Of a stretch of DNA of 64,000 nucleotides, positions 62,901 through 64,000 are shown in pieces. Numbering within the stretch: position 1 is the first letter of the stretch; the number at the start of each line of letters is the position of its first letter. This stretch comes from CAZJBS01 sp964544475. GTDB taxonomy: Bacteria; CLD3; SB21. A program made the position numbers and the translations under genes. The stretch is taken from contig CAZJBS010000016.1 in the NCBI GenBank assembly GCA_964544475.1, forward strand, positions 12,510-76,509, given 5' to 3'. The notes beneath the pieces were generated by a model. It was not told where the DNA came from and did no database searches. It was given only the letters and a program-made list of their open reading frames with translations.

Positions 62901-63304
62901 CGGTCGGCCGGATCGACTTTGTCCACCATGGAAACAAAATGCGAGCGGCCCCGGGGACTGGTCGCGAGGTAGCCAAATTCGCCCTGCGCGCCGGCATACA
63001 GCATGCCCGTCGTCGTGTCGAAGGCCAGCGAGCGCACGGTGGAACGGTTGGTGACGGGTATGACGCGCCAGGTGACGCCGTCGTATTCCATCACGCCGGC
63101 ATTGTTGGCGGCGTAGATGAGTCCGCGATCGTCCTGGACGACGGCCCAGTTTTGGGCCGATGAACCGTATTCCTTTGGCGTGTAGTTGCGCAGGATCGGC
63201 AGGCCGATTTCGTTCTGGGCCGACAGAGAGGCCGCCCATCCCGGAATGAAAAGGCCGGTCAGCCACACGGTGATGACGACGTTTCTTTGGAAAGCGAATC
63301 GCAT
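59981..63304 (-). CDS. Reg_prop/Y_Y_Y sensor histidine kinase
   Basis: A 1107-residue two-component sensor. A signal peptide (to about residue 30) is followed by a large periplasmic two-component-regulator propeller (residues ~30-700) and a Y_Y_Y domain with YRYRLEEFDERWSPWSP. One transmembrane helix (YTMYVILILSGIYGG), a coiled coil and a kinase core follow: phosphoacceptor His853 in AGLAHEINNPL, N-box INILINGVQAI, SDNGVGIP and GSGRGLGL. There is no receiver or DNA-binding domain, so it is not a one-piece hybrid of the Bacteroidetes HTCS type. A response regulator is not in the window. The ATG at 63304 starts the signal peptide; no good ribosome site. Convergent with purK. Confidence 0.9.
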   Translation of the reverse strand: MRFAFQRNVVITVWLTGLFIPGWAASLSAQNEIGLPILRNYTPKEYGSSAQNWAVVQDDRGLIYAANNAGVMEYDGVTWRVIPVTNRSTVRSLAFDTTTGMLYAGAQGEFGYLATSPRGRSHFVSMVDKVDPADRSFVNVWRTWSTPDGIYFQSNTRIFRWHHERLSVIRPQSSFHFSFKVRGRIFVTQRKVGLFELKGDTLALVPGGRFCEKFPIYAMLPYGAREILIVSQEGAFLFDGSGVRPWARHLTDVLRESHVYNGIPLDDSTFALATLQGGILIVDRAGTVRRVFDEAAGLQNQSVKALFVDRQHGLWAALEKGLTRVEYATPVSRFNTTLNFRSQAEAMARYNGFLHVAAKDGLFRVEASPQNPSGVFRLTRVLGISEEVWALLPLDGNLLAGTWGKATLLIEQDRAQKVNGFNAASLVRSRKDTNRVFVGLFDGLASLYRRNNRWTDEGRIEGIHDDVRFLAEDRDGDLWVGHLTRGCSRVDFSKGLGAQVITSYDTAAGLPDEGINVYAIGDEVYFGTESGRLYRFDRIAGRFHRDSQLPDRFGIPPGFVFPKHLDSDGHLWMAYAHESSPHPFPAVAIRQDDGHYVFRPLLGGRFECPFITPLHIDSNNVVWFQSGEDLLRCDLGKPGFSETPFDVVFRRLLSNRDSLIFDGAPNTTLPALSYDLNSLRIEFAALSFDETEKNRYRYRLEEFDERWSPWSPEPHKEYTNLPEGRHRLWVQARNVYGIESRPALLEFHILPPWFRTWWSYTMYVILILSGIYGGFQWRLRLLRRRNEELERNVERRTRELESASGEIEAQRDHLKSINLQLEAAIRDLKETQSQLVHSEKMASVGHMVAGLAHEINNPLTFIIPNLDYIRRHTLQITRLYELFVRHADRLGQQEDLSRDMTRLKMELDEVVHELDAALQGSINGSQRIKDIVTNLKKFTRHDVEPMIETEIEPHLDHAIELFFTQHRDVTFLRRFTFNETVFVDIQDLNQCFINILINGVQAIRDAEAQGVLKAGTGTIILETSRAVLGGKPAARILFSDNGVGIPAEILNHIFDPFFTTRPVGSGRGLGLAEAYAIVKKHDGHIDVQSESGRGTHIAILIPSRLRD

Positions 63305-63350
63305 ACGACGGGTTGGTGGTTGATGAAGACGGCCGAAACGGTTGATCCGG

Positions 63351-63785
63351 TCAGGCGCGATGGTAGTCCGGCCGCCAGGTTTTGATTTGCTGTTTGATGG
63401 CATCGGGTGCGAGGCCTTCGGCGGCGGCCCTGGCGGCCAGGGCGACAAACTCTTCGTCGGAAGCAAACCGCAGGGCGATGATCTGGCGCATGGTGAGACG
63501 GGTATCCAGACGTTGGCCGGCCAGCACAAAATGGCGGAAATTTTCCTCGGCGCGGATGGCCCGGTCCTGCGCGCGCAACGGGAAAACCCGCATATACCAC
63601 AACATCATCAAAGCGGAAACGCTCAGGGCGGCCAGAAGCGACGCGTTGTACAACCGGCCGGGGTTGTCGAGCGCGTGGAAAAGGCCGACAATGGAGCCCG
63701 CCGCGGTCAGCAGAAGAATCGTAAAAAGCACGACATGAAATCCGATCACAACTCGGGCGTGGTTGGCGTAAGATTGCGGTCGCAT
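63351..63785 (-). CDS. DUF6526 family membrane protein
   Basis: A 144-residue protein with two N-terminal helices (about residues 13-36 and 47-68) and a conserved soluble C-terminus containing FPLRAQDRAIRAEENFRHFV, LTMRQIIALRFASDEEF and ALAARAAAEGL, which I recognise as the DUF6526 pattern. Function unknown. The ATG at 63785 has GAGG upstream; the longer open frame to 63857 is less likely. It precedes the sensor kinase by 46 nt on the same strand and may share its transcript. Confidence 0.82.
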   Translation of the reverse strand: MRPQSYANHARVVIGFHVVLFTILLLTAAGSIVGLFHALDNPGRLYNASLLAALSVSALMMLWYMRVFPLRAQDRAIRAEENFRHFVLAGQRLDTRLTMRQIIALRFASDEEFVALAARAAAEGLAPDAIKQQIKTWRPDYHRA

Positions 63786-63871
63786 GAATGCCTCGGAATG
63801 AATAAGTGAATGGACGGTGATTGGCTCAAGGTAGGAATGAGGCGTGAGATTGTCCACAGAATTTGCGGAAC

Positions 63872-63992
63872 CGCACCACTATGGAATCGTCCCGACACGA
63901 CGCAGGCGAGTATCGATTTGATCGAGATTTTTGCCTAGCCACCTGCCTCAAATCAGATGAAACAACTATCGGGACAATTCCATTGTGGTGCG
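63872..63992. repeat. Long imperfect inverted repeat (24-bp arms), MITE-like or large hairpin
   Basis: Arms 63872-63895 and 63969-63992 are reverse complements at 22 of 24 positions and enclose 73 nt without a gene. No target-site duplication is evident beside them. Confidence 0.6.
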
Positions 63993-64000
63993 ATTAAAAG

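Overview
The window reads as a chromosomal stretch from a Gram-negative member of the FCB (Fibrobacterota-Chlorobiota-Bacteroidota) group, probably a metagenome-assembled genome. The evidence is secreted proteins ending in the 'NFPNPFNP...' Por/T9SS or FlgD-like C-terminal domain, an Omp85 protein plus TamB, two TonB-dependent receptors, a DUF3078 outer-membrane protein, a GWxTD-like protein and a Reg_prop sensor kinase. Many intergenic spaces carry sigma70-like promoters (TTGnnn, about 17 nt, TAnnTT), not the typical crown-Bacteroidetes motif. I therefore favour a lineage near Ignavibacteria, Calditrichota or KSB1, without certainty. No tRNA, rRNA, CRISPR array, phage or insertion sequence was seen.

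Layout. 1-5.6 kb: tail of an AI-2E-type permease facing a coupled bifunctional-nuclease/HtrA pair, then queA, a secreted YCF48-type propeller and a small unknown gene. 5.8-13.6 kb: a TonB receptor with an Asp-box propeller protein, then a 1275-residue protein made of LVIVD repeats and ten Ig-like domains. 14-19 kb: a + strand run of asparaginase, panC, a GlmU-type uridylyltransferase without its acyltransferase half, isocitrate/isopropylmalate-type dehydrogenase, mscL and DUF3078. 19.2-22.4 kb: a - strand operon of acyltransferase, MFS, AEC transporter and a small membrane protein. 22.5-27.3 kb: LOG, YigZ/IMPACT, Omp85 (TamA/BamA-like) and a TPR protein, mostly joined by ATGA overlaps. 27.4-33.3 kb: an alkaline-phosphatase-superfamily protein, two tiny genes, a six-TM chemoreceptor overlapping an unusual MurE-like ligase, and rpsT. 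33.4-38.3 kb: LpoA-like TPR/periplasmic-binding lipoprotein-type protein and a lamin-tail-domain secreted protein. 38.4-46.4 kb: a second HtrA, TalC transaldolase, a TMEM175-type channel, small genes and a complete MacAB-TolC-type tripartite exporter. 46.6-51.5 kb: TamB and TatD. 51.7-56.2 kb: pyrD, a CPBP protease and a second TonB receptor. 56.2-64 kb: a GWxTD-like protein cut by a scaffold gap, purE-purK, a large sensor kinase and DUF6526.

Themes. Envelope building and traffic dominate: Omp85 and TamB, two HtrA proteases, TolC/MacAB, MurE-like, LpoA-like and outer-membrane receptors. Housekeeping anabolism (queA, panC, pyrD, purEK, rpsT) is interleaved. The 100-N gap at 57275-57374 is flanked by identical 55-bp copies; collapsing them restores one reading frame, so it is an assembly artefact and not a biological break. 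The most interesting leads are the MurE-like ligase with DDIH in place of DNPR, a probable short RNA or attenuator before the nuclease-HtrA operon, a structured leader before the first TonB receptor, a 24-bp inverted repeat at the right end, and the Omp85-containing overlapping operon.
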